Shown here: piece after piece, positions 20,023-28,494 of the stretch | Numbering within the stretch: position 1 is the first letter of the stretch | How the letters are laid out: every line of letters begins with the position of its first letter | Assembly: GCF_900109925.1 (NCBI RefSeq) | Contig: NZ_FOBW01000009.1 | Span: forward strand, 147,445-211,444 | Length of the DNA: 64,000 nucleotides | DNA from: Mesobacillus persicus | GTDB taxonomy: Bacteria; Bacillota; Bacilli; Bacillales; Cytobacillaceae | Direction: 5' to 3' | The notes under the pieces: generated by a model | What the model was told of the DNA's origin: nothing | The model's input: the letters and a program-made list of their open reading frames with translations, nothing else | Database searches by the model: none | Made by a program: the position numbers and the translations under genes

Positions 20023-20282
20023 AAAAAGACCATACATCCCCAAAAAAAATAGGGACGAATGGTCCGCGGTGCCACCCTAATTACTCTAGAAAGAGCCTCT
20101 TACTCATGCGTAAAAACGCATGACCCATTAACGCTGGTAACGTCTGCTGCTACTAAAATTCACAGCAGAGGCTCAAAAGCCCATTCCACTTACCTGGTTG
20201 TTTGTTCGCACCATCCACAAACTCTCTGAAAACCTACAGCAGGTGTACTACTCTTTTTCAACGCCTACTATCATCTTGTATT
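20023..20282 (-). promoter_or_regulatory. T-box riboswitch leader of trpS (Trp specifier UGG)
   Basis: Read on the minus strand, stem I carries the AG-bulge region CAGAGAGT and the GTGGATGGTG element. The likely specifier codon TGG is at 20183-20181 in GAATGGGCTTTTGAGCC. The T-box sequence AGGGTGGCACCGCGG is at 20078-20064, and a terminator TAGGG...CCCTA followed by eight Ts ends at 20042. A UGG specifier fits a leader that senses uncharged tRNA-Trp by T-box antitermination. Another TGG five bases upstream of the specifier is possible but less well placed. Confidence 0.92.
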
Positions 20283-20288
20283 GAGAAA

Positions 20289-20317
20289 ATTATAAATCAC
20301 AACTCCGCTAGAATCAA
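20289..20317 (-). promoter_or_regulatory. trpS promoter
   Basis: On the minus strand TTGATT (20317-20312) and TATAAT (20294-20289) are separated by 17 bases. Transcription would start near 20282, at the beginning of the T-box leader. Confidence 0.75.
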
Positions 20318-20398
20318 GGTTTGCCATGATTTTTACTTTAATATGACATCGCTTACCCATTATTGGGAGAGCAGCAGGGATTAATTCAAGACTAGCCG

Positions 20399-20435
20399 AA
20401 AAAAAGGTCTGAAATGAATCCCTTCATTTCAGACC
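20399..20435 (-). terminator. Terminator for the minus-strand small gene at 20479-20664
   Basis: A perfect 13-bp inverted repeat (GGTCTGAAATGAA at 20406-20418 with TTCATTTCAGACC at 20423-20435) has a 4-base loop. On the minus strand it is followed by seven Ts. Confidence 0.85.
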
Positions 20436-20478
20436 AATGTTTCGTAACCACAAAAATGGGGTATTCTAAAGTGTCGGA

Positions 20479-20664
20479 TTATTTCTTCTTCCCACCGACG
20501 CTTTTCCACCCTGATTGCAAACTCACAGATTTGTCAACAATTTCACTTTTATCTTTACCACCAAAAAACTTTAAACCGATAGCACTAGTTAACACACCGT
20601 TTGTAGCAGTAATGCCAATAACAAGAAGAGCAACAATCATAAAATCCACTATGTATCCACCCAT
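20479..20664 (-). CDS. Small membrane protein, 61 residues, unrecognised
   Basis: ATG 20664 follows a GGAGG site 7 bases upstream on the minus strand and yields MGGYIVDFMIVALLVIGITA at the N-terminus; the frame extends to 20727 but without a ribosome site. One hydrophobic segment spans about residues 4-28, followed by a short basic tail with WKSVGGKKK. It has its own terminator 44 bases downstream. In B. subtilis the position after trpS holds yjbB, which is an unrelated larger transporter. No family recognised; a role in the membrane is all that can be said. Confidence 0.7.
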   Translation of the reverse strand: MGGYIVDFMIVALLVIGITATNGVLTSAIGLKFFGGKDKSEIVDKSVSLQSGWKSVGGKKK

Positions 20665-20866
20665 GATAAACCTCCATCTCCTGTTCAGTCTCGTGATAGG
20701 TACAACTTTGGTAAAACAGGTAACCATTTTTATTCTATTTTCATTGTAAAAGAAAATGACAAGTAATAAAAGGAGTAATTAACAGCAAACAGCTATTAAA
20801 ATAAGCTATTTTCTAAATGATTGTTTATTCATTGTTTTTGTGAATAATGACTTTGTATGAAACCGG

Positions 20867-20994
20867 TTGATTGGAGCGGAAGGCGCTTGACTCCTGCGGG
20901 AGCAGCGGGGCAGGTGAGACCCCACAGGTGCCAAAGCGCCGAGGAGGCTCACCGCACGCCCCGCTGTTCGCTAAGCGCCTGGAGCGGAAATCAA
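20867..20994. repeat. GC-rich palindromic repeat B, copy 2
   Basis: 128 bases opening TTGATTGGAGCGG and closing GGAGCGGAAATCAA, close to copy 1 at 10745-10871. Compared with copy 1, the inner arm changes GACGC to GGCGC and its partner GCGTC to GCGCC, a compensatory change. Right of it, 21011-21033 (CAACAAAGCTTACTGAAAGAGCC) resembles the right end of element A, so the 421-base gap before yjbC is repeat-derived with no gene. Confidence 0.85.
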
Positions 20995-21085
20995 CATTCC
21001 TTGTCAATAGCAACAAAGCTTACTGAAAGAGCCTTGTTAATATGGTTGTCCAAGGTTGAAAAATAAACAAAAAGGAGTAAGAAAA

Positions 21086-21655
21086 ATGCACTGGTATGAA
21101 AAGTTGAATCAGTATTTTCCAGTTGAAGAGATGAAATCAAAGGAACATATGGAAAGTCTTCTGAGAGAACACCCAGAAATTTATCATAAGGATGAAGGAC
21201 CTAAACATGTCTTAATGTATGTGGAACTTGAGGACTTTGTTTTCATCGATTATTTATTTGTTTCAAAAGCCTCCAGGGGTGAAGGGCTTGGCCATAAGCT
21301 CATCGATAAGTTAAAACGGAAAGGGAAGCCTATCATCCTTGAAGTGGAACCAATTGATTATGAAGACAGTGATTCGGAGAAACGTTTGAAGTTCTATAAG
21401 CGGGAAGGTTTCGAGCATGCAACTTCTATTGGTTATAGCCGCCGCTCATTAGCGACAAATGAATTGAATGCGCTCGAGATCCTTTATTGGTCTCCTACAA
21501 ATGAATCAGAACAAAAGATATTCGAGGCAATGAAGAAAACGTACATGATGATTCATACTTATAAGGATAAGGAGTTTTACGGTCGCTCCTATCAACCAGT
21601 AGAAGAGGTATTGACCAAAAGGGATAATCATGATGATTTGTTAGAGGATATATGA
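21086..21655 (+). CDS. yjbC: YjbC-like GNAT acetyltransferase
   Basis: A 189-residue GNAT-fold protein, start at ATG 21086 (MHWYEKLNQYFPVEEMKS) after AAAGGAG. The acetyl-CoA-binding motif A is VSKASRGEGLGHKLIDKL (about residues 62-79), followed by ILEVEPIDYED and the FYKREGFEHA strand. Substrate unknown. In B. subtilis yjbC lies immediately before spx and can be cotranscribed with it; here a good terminator separates them, so spx probably relies more on its own promoter. Confidence 0.87.
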   Translation: MHWYEKLNQYFPVEEMKSKEHMESLLREHPEIYHKDEGPKHVLMYVELEDFVFIDYLFVSKASRGEGLGHKLIDKLKRKGKPIILEVEPIDYEDSDSEKRLKFYKREGFEHATSIGYSRRSLATNELNALEILYWSPTNESEQKIFEAMKKTYMMIHTYKDKEFYGRSYQPVEEVLTKRDNHDDLLEDI

Positions 21656-21663
21656 TTTATAGG

Positions 21664-21694
21664 CACAATCATCTTAGTAGATGATTGTGTTTTC
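21664..21694 (+). terminator. Terminator of yjbC
   Basis: Perfect 11-bp stem CACAATCATCT (21664-21674) / AGATGATTGTG (21679-21689), 4-base loop, then TTTT. Confidence 0.87.
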
Positions 21695-22064
21695 ATTTTC
21701 TTTGTTTAATTGAGAATTGAAAAAGGTTGATAATTTAGGTTTGAGTGAAAAGAAAAGTGGGTAAAGTAACTTGTGCTAGGGAAATACTCATAAGGTAAAA
21801 CCTTTTATCATACAAGGTTATCCAGCAAAGGTGTCAGTAATAGCTCTTAAAGATTTAATTAGCAAACGAATGAAACTTTTAGCCAACCTATCCGTATTAA
21901 AAGTATGAAGTTAGGCTACATAAAACTTTTGAAAAAAAGGATACCCATTGTCCGAGGATTGGTGTATAATTTAACTGTAGAGATTATAATTTTATATTAA
22001 TTTTAAAGAAGAGCTAAAGCCTGACAATAGATAGTTGTTATAAAATTAAGGAGTGTGATTCGCT
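21695..22064 (+). promoter_or_regulatory. Upstream region of spx, no gene seen
   Basis: A 370-base AT-rich stretch without a credible coding frame. Two TATAAT boxes are visible, 21965-21970 and 21985-21990, neither with a good -35 at 17 bases. The spx ribosome site AAGGAG is at 22049-22054. In B. subtilis this interval carries several spx promoters and PerR and YodB operators; I cannot place those operators here. Confidence 0.5.
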
Positions 22065-22460
22065 GTGGTAACTTTATACACTTCACCAAGTTGTACTTCA
22101 TGTAGAAAAGCAAAAGCATGGCTTGAAGAACATGAAATCCCATATCAGGAGCGCAATATTTTCTCAGAACCTTTATCAATTGATGAGATCAAAGAAATAT
22201 TGCGTATGACAGAAGATGGGACTGATGAAATTATCTCCACTCGGTCCAAGACTTTTCAAAAGCTTGATGTTAATCTTGAATCCTTACCGCTTCAAGATTT
22301 GTACGGTCTTATCAAGGAAAACCCTGGATTACTACGCCGACCAATCATCATTGATGAGAAACGACTTCAAGTGGGATACAATGAAGATGAAATTCGCAGA
22401 TTCTTACCTAGAAAAGTCCGCACTTATCAACTGAGGGAAGCTCAGCGGCTTGTTAATTAA
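22065..22460 (+). CDS. spx: Transcriptional regulator Spx
   Basis: ArsC-fold regulator that binds the RNA polymerase alpha C-terminal domain and redirects transcription under disulfide stress. 131 residues, start GTG 22065 ([13 protein letters not shown]) after AAGGAG. The redox switch CxxC is at Cys10 and Cys13; the polymerase-contact region [12 protein letters not shown] and the C-terminal LREAQRLVN degradation region are intact. The usual Spx is degraded by ClpXP with help of SpxH, whose gene is at 27613-28494, so the regulator and its adaptor lie 5 kb apart, as in B. subtilis. Confidence 0.97.
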   Translation: MVTLYTSPSCTSCRKAKAWLEEHEIPYQERNIFSEPLSIDEIKEILRMTEDGTDEIISTRSKTFQKLDVNLESLPLQDLYGLIKENPGLLRRPIIIDEKRLQVGYNEDEIRRFLPRKVRTYQLREAQRLVN

Positions 22461-22465
22461 ATTTT

Positions 22466-22501
22466 AGCCTCCGACCATTTGGAACCGGAGGCTTTCTTTC
22501 T
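22466..22501 (+). terminator. Terminator of spx
   Basis: AGCCTCCG (22466-22473) pairs with CGGAGGCT (22486-22493) around a 12-base loop, then a T-rich stretch. The remaining 300 bases to mecA are AT-rich with no gene or clear promoter that I can support. Confidence 0.8.
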
Positions 22502-22808
22502 ATTTGAATTTACACTGTGAACCTGTTAGAATAAAAGGAATATATCTTGCTCCAGACTCTTGGTTTTTCTTATTTGAGCTAGGTTGTTTCAGGAGTAAAA
22601 CTAGGTGTTTGCTGTTTTTGAAAATGGGTAAGTTTTTTATTTCCCAAACCAAAGATTTTGTCATAAACTAGTAGTACAAGATTATATTCTTCACTTCATA
22701 GAACGATTAACTGATTTAAAAGTACCAATTGAGTTGAATATCTGACTTGATTAGTCTTGCGGGGGTATTAGTCCCTTCAATTCTTTGCCTGGAAGGGAGA
22801 GATAATGA

Positions 22809-23495
22809 ATGGAAATTGAACGCATCAATGAGAATACGGTCAAGTTTTATATTTCGTATATTGATATAGAAGAAAGAGGTTTTGACCGAGAAGAAATCTG
22901 GTACAACCGCGAACGTAGCGAGGAACTCTTCTGGGAAATGATGGATGAAGTTCATCATGAAGCAGAGTTCACGATTGAAGGACCACTCTGGATTCAAGTT
23001 CAAGCACTTGATAAGGGCCTGGAGATTCTTGTTACGAAGACCCAAGTGACCAAAGATGGTCAAAAGTTTGATCTTCCTGTTTCCGATGAGAAATTAAAGG
23101 ATTTACCGGTGGATGAGCGAATCGAGGAGATGCTTGATCATCATTTTAACCCGAGATCTCAGCAAGACACAGAAGATTCAGATTCAGTTTTTGGAGAGGA
23201 ACTAGAGTATGTGCTTTTGTTTAATGATTTTGAGGACCTCATATCATTATCTAAAAGGAATGACCTAGATTCTTTAGGTGTAAGTACCAGCTTGTTTAGT
23301 AATGAGGGTAGATACTACCTTTATGTCGATTTCACTGAGGTTGATTTTGAGGATGAAGATGTGATTGACAATTACCTAAGTATTCTTCTAGAATATGGCG
23401 TCGAATCAGGTGTTACCATCCATCGCTTAGAGGAATATGGCAATAAGATAATCGAAGAAGATGTCTTTGCAACGATAAATAAATACTTTTCATAA
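22809..23495 (+). CDS. mecA: Adaptor protein MecA
   Basis: Adaptor that loads substrates such as ComK onto ClpC-ClpP. 228 residues from ATG 22809, which follows GGAAGGGAGAG. The N-terminal domain MEIERINENTVKFYISYIDI recognises substrates; a Glu/Asp-rich linker around 115-135 is followed by the C-terminal ClpC-binding domain (YVLLFNDFEDLI onward, about 137-228). No redundant YpbH is in the window. With med, spx and coiA nearby, the segment is rich in competence-linked genes, as in B. subtilis. Confidence 0.95.
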   Translation: MEIERINENTVKFYISYIDIEERGFDREEIWYNRERSEELFWEMMDEVHHEAEFTIEGPLWIQVQALDKGLEILVTKTQVTKDGQKFDLPVSDEKLKDLPVDERIEEMLDHHFNPRSQQDTEDSDSVFGEELEYVLLFNDFEDLISLSKRNDLDSLGVSTSLFSNEGRYYLYVDFTEVDFEDEDVIDNYLSILLEYGVESGVTIHRLEEYGNKIIEEDVFATINKYFS

Positions 23496-23508
23496 TTAAA
23501 GACTTAAC

Positions 23509-23541
23509 CAGTTCCTAATTAAAATAGGAGCTGTTTTTTTT
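23509..23541 (+). terminator. Terminator of mecA
   Basis: CAGTTCCTA (23509-23517) pairs with TAGGAGCTG (23525-23533), one wobble pair, followed by eight Ts. Confidence 0.87.
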
Positions 23542-23610
23542 ATTTATTTTCTTGGGAGGAAATCGTTTATTTCTGAAGAATATCAAATAAAAAGAAAGGA
23601 GGCTATATGA

Positions 23611-24807
23611 ATGTTCATTGCACAAAGAAAAAATGGAGAGAAGATTTCACTTGCCGAACGCTGGGATAAAAAGGTATTAGATGAATACCGGCGAAAGGAA
23701 GCTTTTTTTTGCCCGATTTGTGATGGAGCTGTCACTTTAAAGCTTGGAAGCAAGCGAATTTGGCATTTTGCTCATCAGAAAGAAGCAAGTTGTCTCCAAG
23801 GTTATGAGAGGGAATCAGATTATCATCTTTTAGGCAAACTTCAAGTTTATCAATGGCTGAAAGGATTGGGGGTAGACGCTGAACTTGAAAAGTTTATACC
23901 TGAATGTGGTCAGAGGGCAGATATAAGCTTTGAATGGGATCATAAAAGATTTGCCATTGAGTTTCAGTGTTCACCAATCAATCAAGAGCTGTTTAAAAAA
24001 CGAACAGAAGGTTATAAAAAAAATGGTGTCTCCCCAATTTGGCTACTTGGAGGGAATCAAATTAACCGTATAGGGTCGAACGTACTTTCATTAAATCACT
24101 TTCAATATCTCTTCCTCCAACAGGGGAATACAGGGTGGGGAATATCCGCCTATTGTCCTGATTCTCGCAACTTTATTTTCATAAACCATGCCATTCCGAT
24201 TTCAACTCGAAAGGTAGCGGCTGCGTTGTCGCTAATTCCTCGTAATCAAGTCCAACTTCATGAATTGTTAAAACCACCTGCATCTAAATTTCAATTTATT
24301 CCCATATGGATACATGAGTTACAAAAGTTTAAAAGGGGTTACTTCATCCATCCTGGGCCGCCGCAAAGAGCCTTTTTAACCGAATTGTATACCAAAAGGT
24401 TCAACCTGCAAACTTTACCACCTGAGCTTGGTCTACCTGTTCCATCTGCTCCTTTTATTGAAACACCACCATTGATTTGGCAGACTTATCTTTTTCTGGA
24501 TATCTTCCGACATTTGAAAAAAGGGAACACTTTTTCTACTTCTAATATATCCACCGCTTTTACCCTCAGGCTTAGAAGTCAACAAAACACTATTCGCGAA
24601 TTTCCATTAGGTTTTACAGGGCATTATCTTGATGCTGTGGAAGAGTATCTCGATTTACTTGTAAAGACTTCGAATCTAATTAAAATTTCAAGTAATACCT
24701 TTGCTATGAATCGACCACTAACGGTATCCACTACCGTTGATCAACAGATTCAGAGTGAAAACATGTTTTATAATAAGCATCAAGATGTCATCACGAAGCA
24801 ATTTTAG
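23611..24807 (+). CDS. coiA: Competence protein CoiA
   Basis: A 398-residue CoiA-family protein, which in streptococci promotes recombination during transformation. The N-terminus carries a putative zinc site, C34-P-I-C37 with H55 and C61 (FFCPICDGAVTLKLG, IWHFAHQKEASC). A nuclease-like core follows: ECGQRADISFEW then FAIEFQCSP, which fits the D...ExQ pattern of PD-(D/E)XK-type folds, and YKKNGVSPIWLLGGNQ. The C-terminal half is less conserved. Length matches Bacillus YjbF/CoiA. It stands alone between the mecA terminator and an element A copy. Confidence 0.9.
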   Translation: MFIAQRKNGEKISLAERWDKKVLDEYRRKEAFFCPICDGAVTLKLGSKRIWHFAHQKEASCLQGYERESDYHLLGKLQVYQWLKGLGVDAELEKFIPECGQRADISFEWDHKRFAIEFQCSPINQELFKKRTEGYKKNGVSPIWLLGGNQINRIGSNVLSLNHFQYLFLQQGNTGWGISAYCPDSRNFIFINHAIPISTRKVAAALSLIPRNQVQLHELLKPPASKFQFIPIWIHELQKFKRGYFIHPGPPQRAFLTELYTKRFNLQTLPPELGLPVPSAPFIETPPLIWQTYLFLDIFRHLKKGNTFSTSNISTAFTLRLRSQQNTIREFPLGFTGHYLDAVEEYLDLLVKTSNLIKISSNTFAMNRPLTVSTTVDQQIQSENMFYNKHQDVITKQF

Positions 24808-24826
24808 TAATAATTTTATATTTAAA

Positions 24827-24979
24827 GGCGTTTGTTTTTTAATATCCTAAAGCTGATTTTAACGTAAGACAATCTCAATTTTTATATTTCAATATGTTTT
24901 CAAGCTCTTTTCTCATATTCATATCTCAAGATAGCACACTGAAACGAAGCTCAAACCAACAAAGTTTGAGAAAAGAGCC
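24827..24979. repeat. Element A copy (A5)
   Basis: It has a weak left end (GGCGTTTGTTTTTTAATATCC), the CTAAAGCTGATTTTAACGTAAG core, the CAAGCTCTTTTCTCATATTC mid-motif and a perfect right end CAACAAAGTTTGAGAAAAGAGC. It occupies the coiA-pepF gap (338 bases) in which no gene is seen. Confidence 0.7.
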
Positions 24980-25145
24980 TAATGAAATCAATAAAAGCTG
25001 CGTAGAATAAAAGAGATTTAAATAGTTCAAATGGCTTTGTAGTTATGAATACCCTTGGTTATAGGCAGGATTTTAGTTACGGAGGGAGAACTTAAGTAGG
25101 ATAGGTTTCTATCTGAAATGAATACAGATTGGAGGATTGAGTTAT

Positions 25146-26963
25146 ATGAGTAACGAAACGCAGGTGAAAAAGCTTCCTGCAAGAAGCGAGGTTCCAGTTG
25201 AGGAAACGTGGCGACTTGAAGATATATTTTCAAGTGATGAGGCTTGGGAACAAGAGTTTCAGGAAGTAAAGGAACTACTGCCAGGTGTTCAACAGTATCA
25301 AGGTAAGCTAGGGGACAGTGGTGAGCAACTGTATGAAGCCCTTCAATTTCAAGACCGACTGCTTGAGCGTCTAGGTAAGCTATATACATATGCCCATATG
25401 AGATATGACCAAGACACGGCAAATTCTTTCTATCAGGGGTTAAACGATCGAATAAGTAATCTATCTTCTCAAGCAGGAAGTGCACTCGCTTACATTGTTC
25501 CAGAGATTCTTTCGATTGACGAACAAAGATTAAAGGGTTTGCTGGAAGAGAAAAGCGAGCTACAGCTTTATCAACATGCACTTGAAGAAATCAATCTGCA
25601 ACGCCCACATATTTTATCTGCAGAACAGGAAGCCCTGTTAGCCGAGGCTTCAGAGGTGATGAGTTCACCTTCAAATACGTTTGGGATGTTGAATAATGCC
25701 GATTTAGAATTTCCAACCATACGGGATGAAAATGATGAAGAAGTAGAAATTACCCACGGTCGCTATATACGTTTTCTCGAAAGTGAAGATAGGCGTGTTA
25801 GAGAAGACGCCTTTAAAGGGGTGTACGGTACCTACGGGAAATTCCGTAATACATTCGCAAGTACACTTAGTGGAAATATTAAAAGAGATAACTTTAATGC
25901 AAGAATCCGAAATTATAGCTCAGCTAGACATGCTGCGTTATCAGCAAATAATATCCCGGAAACCGTTTATGAAAACCTCGTTGGTACCATAAATAATAAT
26001 CTTCACTTGCTTCATCGATATGTAAAGCTACGTCGGAAGGTTCTTGGAGTTAATAAGCTTCATATGTACGATCTTTATACTCCACTTGTTAAAAACGTGA
26101 AAATGGAAATTCCATATTCTGAAGCAAAAGAACTCATATTAAACGGGCTTGCTCCAATGGGAGAAGAGTATGTGGGGTTATTAAAAGAGGGCTTTGATAA
26201 TCGCTGGATTGATGTTCAGGAAAATAAGGGGAAACGTAGTGGCGCCTATTCCTCAGGGTCATATGGAACCAATCCTTATATACTAATGAACTGGCAAGAT
26301 AATGTTAATAACTTGTTTACACTAGCACATGAACTAGGCCATTCATTGCATAGCCATTACACAAGGAAGAGTCAGCCGTATGCCTATGGGAATTATTCAA
26401 TTTTTGTAGCAGAGGTGGCTTCAACTTGTAATGAAGCTCTTTTAAATGACTATTTACTTAAATCAATTAATGATGAACAGAAACGACTGTATTTGTTAAA
26501 TCATTATCTAGAAGGGTTCAGAGGAACGGTATTTAGACAAACGATGTTTGCTGAATTTGAACATCTGATCCATCAACAGGTACAGAATAATCAAGCATTA
26601 ACCGCGGATTCATTAACCAAGGACTATTATGAATTAAACAAGAAGTATTTTGGGCAGGAAGATATCGAAATTGATGAAGAAATTGGTCTAGAATGGTCGA
26701 GAATTCCGCATTTCTACTACAATTACTATGTCTATCAGTATGCAACAGGCTTTAGTGCAGCGACCGCTCTTAGCAAGCAAATCCTTGAGGAAGGAGAACC
26801 GGCTGTTAAGCGTTATATTGATTACCTAAAGGCTGGGAGCTCCGATTACCCGATTGAAGTCCTGAAAAAGGCTGGAGTGGATATGGCTAGCCCTAAGCCA
26901 ATTGAAGATGCTTGTAAAGTATTTGAAGAAAAGCTAAACGAAATGGAAGCTTTACTGTCGTAA
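25146..26963 (+). CDS. pepF: Oligoendopeptidase F
   Basis: M3B-family zinc peptidase cutting short peptides in the cytoplasm. 605 residues from ATG 25146; GGAGG is 10 bases upstream, while the TTG at 25137 touches that site. The zinc signature HELGHSLHSHYT is near residue 393, with the third ligand Glu about 25 residues on in FVAEVASTCNE. The C-terminal WSRIPHFYYNYYVYQYATGF is characteristic of PepF. Matches yjbG position in B. subtilis. Followed after a structured 3' region by a shared terminator. Confidence 0.94.
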   Translation: MSNETQVKKLPARSEVPVEETWRLEDIFSSDEAWEQEFQEVKELLPGVQQYQGKLGDSGEQLYEALQFQDRLLERLGKLYTYAHMRYDQDTANSFYQGLNDRISNLSSQAGSALAYIVPEILSIDEQRLKGLLEEKSELQLYQHALEEINLQRPHILSAEQEALLAEASEVMSSPSNTFGMLNNADLEFPTIRDENDEEVEITHGRYIRFLESEDRRVREDAFKGVYGTYGKFRNTFASTLSGNIKRDNFNARIRNYSSARHAALSANNIPETVYENLVGTINNNLHLLHRYVKLRRKVLGVNKLHMYDLYTPLVKNVKMEIPYSEAKELILNGLAPMGEEYVGLLKEGFDNRWIDVQENKGKRSGAYSSGSYGTNPYILMNWQDNVNNLFTLAHELGHSLHSHYTRKSQPYAYGNYSIFVAEVASTCNEALLNDYLLKSINDEQKRLYLLNHYLEGFRGTVFRQTMFAEFEHLIHQQVQNNQALTADSLTKDYYELNKKYFGQEDIEIDEEIGLEWSRIPHFYYNYYVYQYATGFSAATALSKQILEEGEPAVKRYIDYLKAGSSDYPIEVLKKAGVDMASPKPIEDACKVFEEKLNEMEALLS

Positions 26964-27017
26964 AAAATGCATGCTATCTCGGGTGGCTTAATAATGTATT
27001 GAGGGGCATGCTCGGTT

Positions 27018-27057
27018 CCCATACTCTCAACTAGTCACTGACTATGGGTACTGAGAG
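27018..27057 (+). other. Possible H-type pseudoknot in the pepF 3' region
   Basis: CCCATA (27018-27023) can pair with TATGGG (27043-27048), and CTCTCA (27024-27029) with TGAGAG (27052-27057), in the interleaved order of an H-type pseudoknot. It lies between the pepF stop and the terminator at 27089. Two 6-bp helices can arise by chance, so this is tentative. Confidence 0.35.
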
Positions 27058-27088
27058 GCTCTCTCGGTTTCTGCAGCCATTACAATTG

Positions 27089-27127
27089 AAAAAGGCAGAG
27101 GGCTAAAATATGCTCCTCTGCCTTTTT
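27089..27127. terminator. Bidirectional terminator between pepF and a small minus-strand gene
   Basis: A perfect 13-bp stem AAAAAGGCAGAGG (27089-27101) / CCTCTGCCTTTTT (27115-27127) has flanking A and T tracts, serving pepF on the plus strand and the gene at 27163-27339 on the minus strand. Confidence 0.87.
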
Positions 27128-27162
27128 CCATATTTAATTAGGGTTTTGCTACGGCTTCATAA

Positions 27163-27339
27163 TTAGAACCCTTTAAACCTTTTCCGATCATTAATAAAAA
27201 TAATAAAGACTAATAGTACCAAAAAAAGAATTGGGCCGCTAATTAAAAGGGGAACGATATTCATTAGTCCTAAAACATAAAGGCAAAATGAAACAAAAAT
27301 CGACAGGGTTATGATTATCCAGGGTAAGTAAACTTTCAC
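27163..27339 (-). CDS. Small two-pass membrane protein, 58 residues
   Basis: A short gene starting GTG 27339 with GGGAGGAAT upstream on the minus strand. Translation begins MKVYLPWIIITLSIFVSF and ends NDRKRFKGF. Two hydrophobic helices (about 5-25 and 27-50) are joined by a Gly/Pro-containing turn and followed by a basic tail, so a two-pass inner-membrane protein with a cytoplasmic C-terminus is predicted. It has a terminator 36 bases downstream. No family recognised. The ribosome site, topology and terminator make it likely real. Confidence 0.65.
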   Translation of the reverse strand: MKVYLPWIIITLSIFVSFCLYVLGLMNIVPLLISGPILFLVLLVFIIFINDRKRFKGF

Positions 27340-27559
27340 TAAAATTCCTCCCGTTGAATCTCCGCTATATTAAAAATATATGATACCGAATGGACAAAGA
27401 TGATAGAATTTGACAATATTGTGAAATAACGAACAAACATCTTGTTTTAGGCTTTTGTGAATGATATATTTATAGCGTGAAGTTGATCACAAGCAAACAT
27501 ATACCCCTTTGTTTGACCGTGAAAAATTTCTCCCATCCCCTTTGTTCGTATTTATAGAG

Positions 27560-27594
27560 AAAAACCCCTGTAGCCCGTTGCTACAGGGGTTTTT
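27560..27594 (-). terminator. Terminator of the yjbI-spxH operon
   Basis: A perfect 15-bp inverted repeat AAAAACCCCTGTAGC (27560-27574) / GCTACAGGGGTTTTT (27580-27594) lies 19 bases past the spxH stop; the minus strand runs into Ts. Confidence 0.9.
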
Positions 27595-27612
27595 CATTAG
27601 TCCGTTCTTAAA

Positions 27613-28494
27613 TTACCATTCATTATACCGCCAAAACATTCCGTACTTAGCTGGTAGTTGTTCGACCTTTTGTTTTAATTGTAGTTTTTTTAATTCTCTT
27701 TCGGCTCCAGTTACGGTCATGTTGTAAACTTCCGCAACTTCCTTGGTTGCTACCGTTTTATATTGCTTTAGGAATTCTTCTAATGGAGGTGGGGAGGATG
27801 CTTCAGGCTTCATCGGCAGCATCTCCTCAATTATCTTAACGTAGACATCGTAAGGATATAAGCCTGTCACTTTAAGGCCTTCTTCTTCAATATTTGAATT
27901 AAAGAAAACAAGGGTAGGAATTTCCTGGACATCCATTTCCGTTGTAATCTTTAAATCACATTGTAAGGCTTTAGCTGCACTTTCTGAATGAAGATCTGCG
28001 AGAAATTCATCCATATCTAAGCCAACATCTTGTGCGCAGGACTTTAAGACATCCACGCTTGATACATTCTGTTTCTCAAGAAATACAACCTCTTGGAGTT
28101 TCCGAAGAAAATGAATACCTTTCTTTTTCCCTTGAAGTTCAGCTGCTTTCACAGCGATTGAAGCTAAGTATGGAGAAGAAATGGGATTTTCAAACCATAG
28201 GTTTCCATCGCAAGACATTCCCGTGCGACTAGCTGTTTTTTCCCATAAATCCGCAATGGTCTCATACTGCTTTTTACCACTAAGGTTCAATGTGGAAAGT
28301 TTCCCGCTAAGAATATGACGTAGGGAAAAATATTTTCCGTATTCAATAAGTAGCTTTTTTACTGTTGGTTCTAATGCCCAGCATTCAGGACAAAGTGGAT
28401 CTACAAATGTATAAATCTCTAATGACTTCTGCTCATTTCCCAAGTTCATACGTGACGTGTCCTGACTGATTAAATCGTCTCGTTTCCAAATCAC
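27613..28494 (-). CDS. spxH: SpxH (YjbH), ClpP adaptor with thioredoxin-like fold
   Basis: Adaptor that speeds ClpXP degradation of Spx. 293 residues, start GTG 28494 with AAAGGTGA upstream; this start overlaps the stop of yjbI by 3 bases, implying translational coupling. The DsbA-like domain shows the motif [12 protein letters not shown] (CxxC near residues 35-38), [11 protein letters not shown] and the cis-proline-type [10 protein letters not shown]. The His-rich N-terminus reported for B. subtilis YjbH is not seen here. The pairing with a truncated haemoglobin is conserved in bacilli, but why is not established. Confidence 0.92.
   Translation of the reverse strand: MIWKRDDLISQDTSRMNLGNEQKSLEIYTFVDPLCPECWALEPTVKKLLIEYGKYFSLRHILSGKLSTLNLSGKKQYETIADLWEKTASRTGMSCDGNLWFENPISSPYLASIAVKAAELQGKKKGIHFLRKLQEVVFLEKQNVSSVDVLKSCAQDVGLDMDEFLADLHSESAAKALQCDLKITTEMDVQEIPTLVFFNSNIEEEGLKVTGLYPYDVYVKIIEEMLPMKPEASSPPPLEEFLKQYKTVATKEVAEVYNMTVTGAERELKKLQLKQKVEQLPAKYGMFWRYNEW

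Noticed and set aside
20857..21066. Open frames through palindrome B copy 2
   Set aside because: They arise from the GC-rich repeat, on both strands, with no ribosome site; similar frames occur wherever the repeat is copied.
27509..27727. 72-codon plus-strand frame near the spxH terminator
   Set aside because: It runs across the terminator stem and into the antisense of spxH; no ribosome site.
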